A stretch of 64,000 nt of DNA from Cutibacterium granulosum (GCF_900186975.1 NZ_LT906441.1:124001-188000), one strand, 5' to 3'; counted from the stretch's first letter, positions 9,132 to 18,394 are shown. Made by a program: numbers and translations. Notes: a model not told the origin generated them from the letters alone.

Positions 9132-9516
9132 CAGCACTGCTCAATCATAGCGGGCTGAGGCCAACATGTCTCCTCGCCGACGCAAGGCACCGCGAAAACT
9201 TGAAGTCCACGCCAGCCCGCTCATCGCCTGCCGCATGAGTCAGCCACCCCCAGTGTGAACTGATGCTTGTCGCTGGACGTTCACCCAGCAGATCTGCATC
9301 AACGGTCAAGGACACCTGATCGGCTCCACAACGGCCCCATGTGCGCCCAACCCCGACACGTGGAGTCCCCTCGTGTGCCCATCACGAATGTCTGGCCGCA
9401 CAACCATGTGAGAGAACGACCACGGTGTGGTGGACACACAACGTGTCCACCACACCGCCCTCGTCACCGAACGACTCATCTGTGCCAGGATCAACTCAGC
9501 GAGTCACCAGCGTGTC
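9132..9516. other. Intergenic region between tRNA-Lys and the LPHTG surface protein gene
   Basis: There are 385 bases without a supportable gene. The only clear element is the long hairpin at 9424-9456, which lies 60 bases past the surface protein stop codon. Confidence 0.4.
9424..9456 (-). terminator. 14-bp perfect hairpin downstream of the surface protein gene
   Basis: Bases 9424-9437 pair perfectly with 9443-9456, with a 5-nt loop. It lies just after the minus-strand surface protein gene. There is no T-tract, so it is either a U-less terminator as common in high-GC bacteria, or a 3'-end stabiliser. Confidence 0.6.
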
Positions 9517-12500
9517 TCATACCTTCCTGCGATGTCGCATGTGCGAACCAGCTCCCAGACCTCCGCCGATGAGGGCCATACTGACGAGCAGGTACCACAT
9601 CACTCCATTGCCACCGGTGTGTGGCAACGTTCCGCCGGAGCGGACGTTGCTCACGATGAGCGTGGCGACATTGTCCTTCATGTCGAGTCGGACCATCGCA
9701 GCATCCTTGGGGTTGAGCAGGGAAGCTGTCAGGCTGTCGGACCCGCTCTTGGTCAACTTGAGACCAACCGGCTGGGGAAGGAGGCTGTGACCGCGCGGGG
9801 ACTGCGTCTCCACGATGTAGTAGATACCCTCCTTGAGTTTGCCAGAGGTCCAAGTTTGACCGCTGTCACCGGTGGTGAACTCAAGCGGGTCCCCAGACCA
9901 GTCCGGCCCTGCAGTCGTGCCCTTCCGCAGGACGAACTGCGAACCAGAGAGCTTGGTGTGACCATCCTCATCGACCTTGACCACCTTGATGATGCCTTCA
10001 GGATTCGCGGTGACCCTGCTGTTCACGACGACACAGCTCACATGGGAACCCTGACCCAGGTTCGGTACGGTGAAACCAGTTGCGCCCACGGCCTTGATCG
10101 CCACTGGCTGAGGTCGACCGTCGGGGCCCTTGACGTTGTCATTGGTACACACCGCAACCTGCGGGTCCTTCTGCAACGTCCAGCCATCCTGGGTGCGTTC
10201 ACTGATGGTGACGTCTCCCCTGTCGGTGGGGTTCTTCATGCCGATGTCGAAGGTAACCCTAGACTTGTCACCGGTGCGCCCCTGCGCACCGCCATCAGGA
10301 GCCAAGGACACCTTGCCGTCAATCTGCGCACCGGTGTACGACATGGCATCGTTGGTCGGTCTGGTGGCATCGAAGACCCATCCACCGGGTGTCACCTTGT
10401 TCACGTCTTGGCCTGTGACCAAGGTTCCGTTGTCGTTGAGCTGCTTCTCAACGGTCACACGAGCCGTGCACCCGTCCAGCGCAATCTGCCGAAGAGTCTT
10501 GCTCAGATCATCCAGATGACTGGCCATGATGTAATCCTGCTTGGCAGCCTGACCTTGGGGAATGTTGCTGTATGAGTTACCAGTCTCACCGGAGATCGCC
10601 TTCATGTTGAAAGCAGAATCCGCTCCACCACCGTTGACTATGGACTCCACACCAATGGCGAACACACGCGTGCCCTGCGCCTTGATGGCATTTGCAGTCA
10701 TCATGGCATTCTCAACGACGGCGAAATCGGTCGAGTTCCCTTCACCTCGTTGGCCTTTCTCGGATGAACGCGTCGGATTGCCGTCCGTGATCATCAACAC
10801 GGCGTCGTAGGGCGCATCGGGGTGGGACGAGTTGTAGTCAACCGTCTGACGCAACGCATCGTCCCAGTTCGTGTCACCAGAGGTCCCACGGCCCTGGATC
10901 TTCCCACTTATCTTCTTGGCATTGGCCTCATTGACCTCCACGGGATCTACTACGGCCTGTGGTCCCGTGTGCGCGCTACCTGTGAAGGGGATGAAGCTGA
11001 GCTGGGTTCCAGTACCCACCAACGAATTGACGAACGTCTCCAACTCGTCCTTGTATCTGGTTATCGCCTTGTTGGTGTCCAGACTCGTTGAGTAGTCCGC
11101 AAGAACTTGGATCTTCAACCCACACTTGGAACGCAGCTCGGGATTGTCCTTGACCACCACCATGTGGGTGGAGGACGATCGCGCATTGGTGATGCCTTCT
11201 GCACCGTCACCAAAAATGAGTGGATTCACGTACGACGCCGAGTCGTAATTCATGAATCCGTTCCTGTTCTCGAACGAATCCAGACCTTTCTTCTGATCGC
11301 CCGAAGTGGCCGTCATGCCTGCGAACATCTCCGGTGTGCGATAGGCATAGTCCAAGAGCTCACTTGGTCCATGGGAACCGAGCCAGCCGGGGACAGTACC
11401 GCCCGAGAAGCCCACCCGCAAGGTGTCGATAGTGTGCCAGCCGTCCGGAGCTGATTCTTGGCCCACCCAGTAGTAGGTGCCCTGTCCCCCCTCAGCCGGG
11501 GCGGGCACAGTGAAGGTGCAGTATCCGCTGGCGTCCGACACACAACTCGCGTACGGACGCTCAAGACGTGCCCCGGGGACTCCCCAGTGGTAACTGCCCG
11601 GAGCCTGCTGGACTACCCCGGGATCTTGGATGACCTTCGGGTTGTCGTTGCGGTACAGATGCAACTTGACACCCGCCAGTGGTTGTGCATCCCCACCTGC
11701 ACTACGCACCCCAGCGACGTGTACCCGCAACGTAGCCGTCTGGCCGGCGGGGACGTCATCGGGATCCATACCATCCACAGGTGAAGCGGGGTGATCAACG
11801 TAGGCCCAGTAGGCCCCGATCCCCTGTTCGGCGGACGCACCAGACGTGGCCTTGTCGACGATTGCCTTGCTTGCCGCGCTCTGCTGCGCACACGAACCGG
11901 ACAACGGTGCCTTGACATCCAAGTACATCCGAAGTTTGCTCTCGGGGGTAAGTCGGGTACCGGAGAGCTGGAATGCCGGGTTGAACCTGAAGGTAATGAC
12001 CTCAGCCTTCAGTTGATCATCGTGTTTACGTTCCACCGTCACGGTGGTGTGGGAATCGATATCGGCTCCCCTGCCCTCAACGCGCACGGAGGCACCATCG
12101 ATCTGTGGGAAGGAGATGCCGGATGCGTCGTAGACGACCATGGAGAACGCCCGGACATCGGTATCTTCGGGAATCCTTGACGTGTTCTGCTCGACTGGTT
12201 GTATCTGCCATGATCCGGTATCACAGCTGTAGGCGTCGTTCCTGTCCTGGGAGCGGTAACCACCGAAATACGCATTTGCCGCAACCACGTGCTCCACTTC
12301 CTCGGTTGGGCTGGCTGCAGCGCGCATCCCGGCCACCGGGGAAGTGCTCGGGTGACTTGCCACCGATCTTTCCGCACCATTACGCGCAGACGCGGGGGGC
12401 GTAGAGGAAGCAGATGCCCCAGCACTGCTCGTGCTCACCAAGGGCTTGGAACTCGCCCTTCCCCTCGGAGTTGGCATCGCCCCGGTGGTCGACCAATCGG

Positions 12501-12735
12501 GATTGAGCATCCGGTCAGCCTGCGCTGGCGTCACGTCGAGCTCATGGGATGACACACCAGCACTCGCAGATGGCGCAGCGCTGGTCACGGCATTCGATGT
12601 TGCAGATCCCGATTCACCGGTGTCAGCCTGTTGCCCGTATGCGGCGCTCGTCGTGATTCCCGCCATGGCGACGACAAACGCCACCACTCCAGCACCAGCA
12701 CCGCGTACTCGGTGTGAGATTTTCTGAATGTCCAC
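9517..12735 (-). CDS. LPXTG-anchored (LPHTG) surface protein with VWA and SpaA-like domains
   Basis: This is a 1072-residue secreted, wall-anchored protein. In order it has a signal peptide (about 1-35), a Ser/Ala/Thr-rich stretch (36-145), a large extracellular region with scattered Cys (146-535), a von Willebrand A domain (about 540-755; MIDAS DYSTS at 547-551, MITDG at 648-652), a linker region, a SpaA/Cna-B-like prealbumin domain (about 912-1035, with the IIKVVKVDEDG start), the sortase signal LPHTG (1037-1041), a membrane helix and RHRRKV. This layout is that of pilus-tip or adhesin proteins. No sortase gene or other pilin is next to it, so the housekeeping sortase is the likely anchor. 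Start GTG 12735 has GGGAGG 6 nt upstream. The ligand is unknown. Confidence 0.9.
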   Translation of the reverse strand: MDIQKISHRVRGAGAGVVAFVVAMAGITTSAAYGQQADTGESGSATSNAVTSAAPSASAGVSSHELDVTPAQADRMLNPDWSTTGAMPTPRGRASSKPLVSTSSAGASASSTPPASARNGAERSVASHPSTSPVAGMRAAASPTEEVEHVVAANAYFGGYRSQDRNDAYSCDTGSWQIQPVEQNTSRIPEDTDVRAFSMVVYDASGISFPQIDGASVRVEGRGADIDSHTTVTVERKHDDQLKAEVITFRFNPAFQLSGTRLTPESKLRMYLDVKAPLSGSCAQQSAASKAIVDKATSGASAEQGIGAYWAYVDHPASPVDGMDPDDVPAGQTATLRVHVAGVRSAGGDAQPLAGVKLHLYRNDNPKVIQDPGVVQQAPGSYHWGVPGARLERPYASCVSDASGYCTFTVPAPAEGGQGTYYWVGQESAPDGWHTIDTLRVGFSGGTVPGWLGSHGPSELLDYAYRTPEMFAGMTATSGDQKKGLDSFENRNGFMNYDSASYVNPLIFGDGAEGITNARSSSTHMVVVKDNPELRSKCGLKIQVLADYSTSLDTNKAITRYKDELETFVNSLVGTGTQLSFIPFTGSAHTGPQAVVDPVEVNEANAKKISGKIQGRGTSGDTNWDDALRQTVDYNSSHPDAPYDAVLMITDGNPTRSSEKGQRGEGNSTDFAVVENAMMTANAIKAQGTRVFAIGVESIVNGGGADSAFNMKAISGETGNSYSNIPQGQAAKQDYIMASHLDDLSKTLRQIALDGCTARVTVEKQLNDNGTLVTGQDVNKVTPGGWVFDATRPTNDAMSYTGAQIDGKVSLAPDGGAQGRTGDKSRVTFDIGMKNPTDRGDVTISERTQDGWTLQKDPQVAVCTNDNVKGPDGRPQPVAIKAVGATGFTVPNLGQGSHVSCVVVNSRVTANPEGIIKVVKVDEDGHTKLSGSQFVLRKGTTAGPDWSGDPLEFTTGDSGQTWTSGKLKEGIYYIVETQSPRGHSLLPQPVGLKLTKSGSDSLTASLLNPKDAAMVRLDMKDNVATLIVSNVRSGGTLPHTGGNGVMWYLLVSMALIGGGLGAGSHMRHRRKV

Positions 12736-13381
12736 GATGCACCTCCCGGAGCATAGTTTGCCTCAAAACCATCGAAGTACTCAAGTCTCCTAACAAAATA
12801 TGACAAGTATTCGAGATCTTCCGCGCGGCGAAACGCGTGTGACACCTCTGCCTCCCTCCGCAGGTGGATACACACCGGCGGATCGTGCGAGCAACGAGAC
12901 GACATCACGTCTTCGAACGAAAGCAGCAGGAGCATCCTCACCACGGCCCCCAGCCCCACCGCACACAGAGCCCAGCCCGGGGGATGGGTGACACGAGAAC
13001 CTGCCCGATTACGCCCTCGACTCGACAAACCCTCAACCACAACCGCATTCCTCTAATAGCGAAATATCTTCGTGTCATTGCCTCTCCATGTTCCGCTGGA
13101 GCACACCCTGCGCGACATTCGGCTGACATCTGTCCTAGTCAGCGGCTTTCACATTCCCCGCCCAGTCAGCAGCATGATCTGGACAACCGTCACGTCAGAC
13201 CACGGCGCGTCAAGTTGACAACCTGCCCACAACCCTCAACCTCGACTCCCCATGGCGCAACACACGATTTACATTTGGTCCCGCCGACGACACACACCTT
13301 GGGTGGGTCGTGTACCCGAGGAAGACCCAAGGAGCATCGCGACACAGGATCCACGCCCTTACATGAAGGAGGAGCACGCTC
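12736..13381. other. Long divergent intergenic region between two cell-surface genes
   Basis: There are 646 bases without a supportable gene. The part near 12750-12810 is AT-rich and likely carries the surface protein promoter. A TTGACA occurs at about 13216 but has no -10 box at the right distance. The last 90 bases hold a nested hairpin in the presumed leader of the SH3 protein gene. Confidence 0.4.
13297..13332 (+). promoter_or_regulatory. Nested hairpin in the 5' leader of the SH3 domain protein gene
   Basis: Bases 13297-13304 (CCTTGGGT) pair perfectly with 13325-13332, and inside it GGGT 13305-13308 pairs with ACCC 13314-13317 around a 5-nt loop. It ends 49 nt before the ATG. No known riboswitch consensus was recognised, so the role (stability, attenuation or an RNA-binding site) is open. 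Confidence 0.35.
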
Positions 13382-15166
13382 ATGGGTTTGTCTCGCCCCG
13401 TCCGACTCAGCGCGACCGCACTTGCATCTGCAGGGCTCGTCACGACTGGGCTCGGCTTCCCAACATCCCAACTGGCACACGCCGAGGGCCGAACCGTCAT
13501 GGCAACCACGGCCGTCAACGTGCGATCCGGCCCGGGAACCTCCTACAAGATCTTGGGAGTGTTGTACCCAGGACACACTGCCCGGCAGATTGGCAGTACC
13601 AAGTACGGCTGGACCCAGGTGACATGGAAAGGACACACTGCCTACGTCGCCACCCGGTACCTGCGTGACTCCTCTGCTGCCAGCCCAAGCAACACCCACG
13701 TCACCCTGCGCCCATCACCCGGAGTGCCCAAGGCTGCCCCGGTGTCGAACTCCGTGGTGCGTCCGGTGATCGGGCAGAAGCGCAGCACGGCAGTGCTCAT
13801 GGTGCGCAGCTCCTACACCAACCACTTCGGATCCGAGGGTGACGCCCCCATCGGCACCATCTTCGACGTCACCGGCCGCACCGCCAACGGTCTTGCCGAG
13901 GTGATCTGGCAGGGACGCCCCCGCTGGGTCAACGCCAAATACCTGACGTCCGTCAATGCCCACCGTCCAGCCAGGCACAACTCTCCGGCCAAGCCCGGCA
14001 GAACGACCAAACCCAGTACACCTGGAAAGTCGACGAAGCCGAACAGGCAGGCCAAGCCACGCACACCAGCCAAACCTGCGAAGCCCAATACACCAGCGAA
14101 GCCCACGCCGACCAAGTCTGCGAAGCACAGCACACCAGCGAAGCCCGCACACCCCGCCACGCCGACCAAGCCGAGCACCCCGGCCAAACCCGTGGTACGT
14201 CCAGTGGTCGGGCAGGCCCGCGGCACGACGGCTCTCATGATCCGCACGTCGTTCACCAACCATTTCGGCACCGAGGGTGACGCTCCTTCCGGCACCATCT
14301 TCGACGTCACCGGCCGCAGGGCCAACGGGATGGCTGAGGTGATCTGGCGAGGACGCCCCCGCTGGGTCAACGCCAAATACCTGACACCGGTCGGCAGCTC
14401 CAAGCCGAAACCAAGCAAGCCGCGCACCCCCGCGAAGCCCGCACGTCCCACCACACCGGCCAAACCGGCAAAACCGAGCACCCCTGCCACCCCCAAGGTC
14501 ACTGGTGTGCGTTACGCCACCACTGCGTTGGACATCCGCACCGCTTCGGGATCCTCCTCCCGGACCGTGGGCGAGGTGGCAACCGGCACTGCCCTGAGCA
14601 TCACGGGGGTCACCGCCAATGGTCGTTCCCAGATCGTCTACCGGGGGCAGACCCGCTGGGTCACCAGCAAGTGGCTGTCCGCCAACAAGCCCGGCACGGC
14701 CAGCAAACCCAGCGCCACCAAACCTGCTGCCCCCAAGAAGGCGAAGTCCGGCAAAGCCAGCACCCCGAGCAGCCCGGGCAACTGGAACAAGCTCATGGCC
14801 GGTGGATCCGAGGGATTGTCGGGACTGCGTCCGAGCGCCAAGGGAATCGTCAACAACGTGCTCCAGAACTTCTCGCAGATCACCACGATCTACGGTGTGC
14901 GGCCCCACGATCCCTACCCGGATCATCCCAGTGGTCACGCAATCGACCTCATGCTCCCCAACTACAAGAGCAATGAGGCGCTGGGCTGGAAGATGGCCAA
15001 GTACTACCAGGCTCACGCCAGTGAGCTGGGAGTGAGCTACATCATCTTCCACCAGCAGATCTGGAGTGTCGCCCGCGACTCCGAGGGATGGCGTCACATG
15101 GAGGATCGTGGTGGGGACACCGCGAACCACATGGATCACGTACACATCACGACGATCTGGGACTGA
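13382..15166 (+). CDS. Secreted SH3b-repeat protein with a C-terminal DD-peptidase-like zinc domain
   Basis: This 594-residue exported protein has a signal peptide (about 1-37, cleaved near AHAEG). It has four bacterial SH3 domains (about 40-100, 125-195, 270-335, 385-445) separated by long linkers built of K-P/T-P/A-K-P repeats. Domains 2 and 3 are near duplicates (both contain TIFDVTGR and GRPRWVNAKYLT). The C-terminal ~130 residues contain HPSGHAIDLMLP and HMDHVHIT, the His/Asp/His pattern of M15/VanY-like zinc peptidases, in the variant found at the end of many actinobacterial secreted proteins. A role in cell-wall cleavage is inferred. AAGGAGG stands upstream of ATG 13382. Confidence 0.88.
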   Translation: MGLSRPVRLSATALASAGLVTTGLGFPTSQLAHAEGRTVMATTAVNVRSGPGTSYKILGVLYPGHTARQIGSTKYGWTQVTWKGHTAYVATRYLRDSSAASPSNTHVTLRPSPGVPKAAPVSNSVVRPVIGQKRSTAVLMVRSSYTNHFGSEGDAPIGTIFDVTGRTANGLAEVIWQGRPRWVNAKYLTSVNAHRPARHNSPAKPGRTTKPSTPGKSTKPNRQAKPRTPAKPAKPNTPAKPTPTKSAKHSTPAKPAHPATPTKPSTPAKPVVRPVVGQARGTTALMIRTSFTNHFGTEGDAPSGTIFDVTGRRANGMAEVIWRGRPRWVNAKYLTPVGSSKPKPSKPRTPAKPARPTTPAKPAKPSTPATPKVTGVRYATTALDIRTASGSSSRTVGEVATGTALSITGVTANGRSQIVYRGQTRWVTSKWLSANKPGTASKPSATKPAAPKKAKSGKASTPSSPGNWNKLMAGGSEGLSGLRPSAKGIVNNVLQNFSQITTIYGVRPHDPYPDHPSGHAIDLMLPNYKSNEALGWKMAKYYQAHASELGVSYIIFHQQIWSVARDSEGWRHMEDRGGDTANHMDHVHITTIWD

Positions 15167-15175
15167 TGCCTCGCA

Positions 15176-15206
15176 GGGGTGGAGGCACGACTCGTGCCCC
15201 CACCCC
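15176..15206 (+). terminator. GC-rich hairpin after the SH3 protein gene
   Basis: GGGGTGG (15176-15182) pairs with CCACCCC (15200-15206), and GGCACGA (15184-15190) with TCGTGCC (15192-15198). It starts 10 nt after the stop codon. There is no T-tract. Confidence 0.6.
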
Positions 15207-15488
15207 CGTACTGCCCCCGTACTGGCCGTGAGAATGCGCTTGGCCGAGCCGACCGTTCCCATGCTCGTCACTCGCGAAGGCTGCGAGCGCGCCACCAGCC
15301 CCGCACAGCCTTCGCACAGCCCAGAGCCCCATGGAAATGGTCGGCCGGACACATGGGTCTCAGCGACACCCCACAGAGCCAGGACCTCGACGGCCACGAT
15401 GATGCTGCACGACGAGACCCACGAGGAGACCATCGTCTGGAATTTCGCACGGATGCTCGGCGACCGCTAGTATGAGGTCCTGCGCCTT

Positions 15489-15564
15489 GTCCCGATCGTC
15501 CAGAGGCCTAGGACACCGCCCTTTCAAGGCGGCAACGCGGGTTCGAATCCCGTTCGGGATACCA
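15489..15564 (+). tRNA. tRNA-Glu (anticodon TTC)
   Basis: Acceptor GTCCCGA pairs with TCGGGAT with a G-T pair at 1-72, as in other actinobacterial tRNA-Glu. The anticodon stem GCCGCC/GGCGGC carries the loop CTTTCAA, and the T-arm is GGGTTCGAATCCC. A73 at 15561 is followed by an encoded CCA. A TAGTAT at 15468-15473 is a possible -10 box. Confidence 0.96.
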
Positions 15565-16015
15565 CTGCCGCAACCACGATCGCTGCGGTTTTTCTCACAT
15601 TGACCAGGGTGGGACTGCCCCGGCAGGCCATGCACCCAGAACTTGCTGCACCGTGCCACCCACCTCGCTGCACCGTGCCACCCACCTCGCTGCACCGTGC
15701 CACCCACCTCAGGGCATGGGGTGATGACGGTGCGCCCCCATCCAGTGGCCATGCGGCTCACCCAGACATCTGACGATGTTTGCACCTTCCCTACTGTTCG
15801 GTCCCGAGATGCGCCGATACAGGAAGTTCGCTTCTGGCGAATTGCGCGGCCGCCACGAGACTCGCTCCAGGAGAGCAAAGTGCCTAGTCAGAGCAATTTT
15901 TTATCAACACGTTCCCTCGATTTCACTTTTACGCCTCCCTATTGCTAAGCTATTCGAGCTGCTGGAGAGCAGCGGTCGAAACTCCTCGAAGTCCTCGTGG
16001 ACATCGGAGAGATGA
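15565..16015. other. Spacer between tRNA-Glu and tRNA-Asp
   Basis: There are about 450 bases without a supportable gene. It contains a three-copy 22-bp tandem repeat and, at about 15895-15955, an AT-rich stretch that could hold the promoter for tRNA-Asp and tRNA-Phe. Confidence 0.4.
15645..15710. repeat. Three perfect tandem copies of a 22-bp unit
   Basis: Units run 15645-15666, 15667-15688 and 15689-15710 and are identical. Each unit starts GCTGCACCGTGCC and ends in CCACCTC. It lies between two tRNA genes and does not belong to a recognisable protein. Confidence 0.9.
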
Positions 16016-16089
16016 GGCCCCGTAGCGCAGTTGGTTAGCGCGCCGCCCTGTCACGGCGGAGGTCGTGGGTTCAAGTCCCATCGGGGTCG
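16016..16089 (+). tRNA. tRNA-Asp (anticodon GTC)
   Basis: Acceptor GGCCCCG pairs with CGGGGTC. The D-arm is AGCGCAGTTGGTTAGCGC, the anticodon loop CTGTCAC, and the T-arm GGGTTCAAGTCCC. The discriminator is G73 (16089) and CCA is not encoded. Confidence 0.96.
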
Positions 16090-16147
16090 CGGAAGCGGTG
16101 ATGAGAGTCACCGCTTTTGTGTTGAGTGGTCTCCACGAGATGCAGAT

Positions 16148-16224
16148 GGCCGGGTAGCTCAGTTGGTACGAGCGTTCGCCTGAAAAGTGAAAGGTCACCG
16201 GTTCGATCCCGGTCCCGGCCACCA
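16148..16224 (+). tRNA. tRNA-Phe (anticodon GAA)
   Basis: Acceptor GGCCGGG pairs with CCCGGCC. The anticodon loop CTGAAAA gives GAA, and the T-arm is CGGTTCGATCCCG. A73 is followed by an encoded CCA (16222-16224). It lies 58 nt after tRNA-Asp and was probably transcribed with it, since the terminator follows directly. Confidence 0.95.
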
Positions 16225-16225
16225 C

Positions 16226-16247
16226 AGCCCCGTGTCGGGGCTTTTTT
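16226..16247 (+). terminator. Intrinsic terminator of the tRNA-Asp/tRNA-Phe unit
   Basis: AGCCCCG (16226-16232) and CGGGGCT (16236-16242) form a perfect 7-bp stem with a 3-nt loop followed by a run of six T. Confidence 0.88.
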
Positions 16248-16250
16248 CGT

Positions 16251-16599
16251 GTCTGGCACGCCCCGACGTGACGAGGAATGTGCACTTGCGAAGCAAAGGC
16301 GCCAAGAGCAGTCCGAAGGAGGACCGGCCCAAAAAGGTGCCGCCAGCCGAGAGACACCGATCTCGGAACATCAATGACGGCTGTCAGAACATGCCAACCG
16401 GATGAGCCCTGGCAAGTTCCGGCGAGCCCCACCCCGGTGAGCGGCGGACCACACTCACCGCTCGCACCATCATCCGGTGCGCACCACGACCAGCACCATT
16501 CGCACAACCATGTGTATGCTGATGCGCGTTGCTCACACGGGTGAGCAGCCTGGCAAGTGCGCCACGCCAGTACCGCGCCTCTTTGAAAGAGTTTTTCAC
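16251..16599. other. Intergenic region upstream of the MFS exporter
   Basis: There are about 350 bases. The exporter frame stays open to 16477, but the extra residues lack family similarity. No operator-like palindrome was recognised. Confidence 0.35.
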
Positions 16600-18081
16600 A
16601 TGGCCATGACCTGTGCCCAGCAAGAATCCTCAACCCAGGCACACAGTTCTGCACCGGGATCCAGACCATATGACGTCAACGGCGACGTCGTCACCACCCA
16701 CAGAGCTTGGGGTGCCCTGAGCGCCCTGCTCATCGCCCTGTTCATGCGTCTGGTGGATCTCAGCACCGTCGCGACAGCCATGCCTGCCATCACGCGGGGA
16801 CTGCACGCCAGCCTCGTCGGCACGATGTGGGTACACACCGCATACCTACTGTCCTATGCCATCCCCCTCATCATTTCCGGACGCCTCGGTGATCGATTCG
16901 GCACCCGTCGTATCTTCGTCATCGGGATGCTCGTCTTCACCTTCGCCTCCCTGGGCAGTGGGCTGTGCGTCAACGTCGGCATGCTCATCGCCTTCCGGGT
17001 GTGCCAAGGGCTCGGATCGGCGCTCATGGCACCGCAGTCGATGACGCTCATCACCCAGCTGTTCCCACCCCAGGAGCGCGGCCGTGCCCTGGGGCTGTGG
17101 AGCGCCACGTCGGGGGCGGCCACCCTCATCGGCCCCATCCTGGGCGGGGTGTGCATTGACCACTTTGGCTGGCACTCCATCTTCTTCATCAACCTGCCCA
17201 TCGCCGCCATCGGACTGTGGCAGACGATGCGCGCCATGCCGAGACTGCCGCACACCACCACCCGCATCGACTGGGTGGGAGTGGCGCTGTCGGGCATCGC
17301 CATGACCCTCATCGTCTTCGGCATCCAGGAAGGACGCACCTACCACTGGGGAGCCATCCGTGGCGTCATCTCCGTACCACTGCTCATTGGTCTCGGAGTG
17401 GTGACCATGATCGTCTTCCTCCTCTGGCAGGGGCACCTAGGGCGAACTGCAGGTCAGCCACTCATCCCGTTGCGGCTCTTTCGGGAACACAACTTCTGTC
17501 TGGGGATCCTGGCGGTGGCCTTCGTGGGCACCTACGTGCCAGCCGTCACCCTCGTCCCCACCATGTACCTGCAGCAGGCACGTGGGTTGACGCCCACCAA
17601 GGCGTCTCTGTTGCTCATCCCGGCCTCGCTGTTCTCAGTACTGCTCTCCCCCGTGGCCGGACGTATCGTCCAGCGCAGGAGTTCCGGGCGAGTCGGGGCG
17701 TTCGGCACGAGCGCCGTGGCCACCGTCTGCCTGCTGTGGTTGGCTCTCATGACGGATGCGACGCCCCTGCGGGTGTTCCTACTCGTCACCACCCTCATGG
17801 GAGTGGGAAGCGCCTTCGTGTGGCCACCGATCTCGTGGACGACGAGCCATGATCTGGCTCACGAGGACGCTGGGGCAGGCTCCAGCGTCTACAACACGAC
17901 ACGGCAGATCGGACAGGTCATCGGCTCAGCGATCATTGCCACGACCCTCGACTGGCGCACCTCGGCAGCTCCGAACCTCGCCCGTGGATTCGGGCAGTCG
18001 ATGCTTGTGCCGATGATCGGTGCCCTCATCGCATTCTCGGCAACACTCTTCTTCAACGACTACGGAAGAAGAACCCGGTGA
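16600..18081 (+). CDS. MFS drug exporter, QacA/EmrB (14-helix, DHA2) family
   Basis: This proton-driven membrane exporter probably handles drugs or toxic metabolites. It has about 493 residues and 14 predicted helices. The DHA2 signature in helix 1 is ALFMRLVDLSTVATAMPAI (membrane Asp conserved, ahead of A-x-P-x-I). The loop between helices 2 and 3 is GRLGDRFGTRR, and the motif C region in helix 5 is GAATLIGPILGG. The start ATG 16600 is preferred because it begins shortly before the hydrophilic N-tail, but its Shine-Dalgarno (GAAAGAG) is weak and ATG 16606 is also possible. No regulator gene is adjacent. Confidence 0.88.
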   Translation: MAMTCAQQESSTQAHSSAPGSRPYDVNGDVVTTHRAWGALSALLIALFMRLVDLSTVATAMPAITRGLHASLVGTMWVHTAYLLSYAIPLIISGRLGDRFGTRRIFVIGMLVFTFASLGSGLCVNVGMLIAFRVCQGLGSALMAPQSMTLITQLFPPQERGRALGLWSATSGAATLIGPILGGVCIDHFGWHSIFFINLPIAAIGLWQTMRAMPRLPHTTTRIDWVGVALSGIAMTLIVFGIQEGRTYHWGAIRGVISVPLLIGLGVVTMIVFLLWQGHLGRTAGQPLIPLRLFREHNFCLGILAVAFVGTYVPAVTLVPTMYLQQARGLTPTKASLLLIPASLFSVLLSPVAGRIVQRRSSGRVGAFGTSAVATVCLLWLALMTDATPLRVFLLVTTLMGVGSAFVWPPISWTTSHDLAHEDAGAGSSVYNTTRQIGQVIGSAIIATTLDWRTSAAPNLARGFGQSMLVPMIGALIAFSATLFFNDYGRRTR

Positions 18082-18132
18082 GCACCGTGGGATCGACGCA
18101 GGCAGACACATTGCATCAAGCTCAGACTCGAC

Positions 18133-18393
18133 TCACCTGAACGGGTCGCGCCACCCGAACGTCGTGCGACGGTAGATCGCACCTTTCACCGATCGTTTGG
18201 GACTCTTGACGAACCCAACGCCTTTCTTGCCGTACCACGGGATGACAGCGCCTTTCACAGACCTTTTGACGCGTCCCGTGGTGCGTGCCCTGACCGACTT
18301 CTTCACCGATGGTTTGCGCAATCCAATCTGCCAGACATGTGACATCACCGCTACGATCTTCTCACCGTGCTGGAAAACATGAAACTCGTCCAC
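18133..18393 (-). CDS. Small basic protein with a repeated R-S-V-K-G-A motif
   Basis: This 86-residue Lys/Arg-rich protein is not assigned to a family. Its C-terminal half has two related blocks: KRSVKGAVIPWYGKKGVG and KRSVKGAIYRRTTFGW. Similar endings occur, as far as I recall, in small hypothetical proteins of Gram-positive bacteria. Start GTG 18393 lies one base after the stop of the ABC permease, which suggests translational coupling as the last gene of the sugar operon. The frame fits normal codon use, but homology was not tested. It could be spurious. Confidence 0.45.
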   Translation of the reverse strand: MDEFHVFQHGEKIVAVMSHVWQIGLRKPSVKKSVRARTTGRVKRSVKGAVIPWYGKKGVGFVKSPKRSVKGAIYRRTTFGWRDPFR

Positions 18394-18394
18394 A

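Noticed and set aside
9424-9456. Operator palindrome for a regulator
   Set aside because: Its position just behind the surface-protein stop codon and its long perfect stem fit a transcript 3'-end hairpin better.
13040-13381. c-di-AMP (ydaO-type) riboswitch before the SH3 wall-protein gene
   Set aside because: This class precedes some actinobacterial wall hydrolases, but I could not find its conserved core; only a simple nested hairpin is present.
15360-15878. Minus-strand frame of 172 codons across tRNA-Glu
   Set aside because: It runs antisense through the tRNA and the tandem repeat and has no protein-like features.
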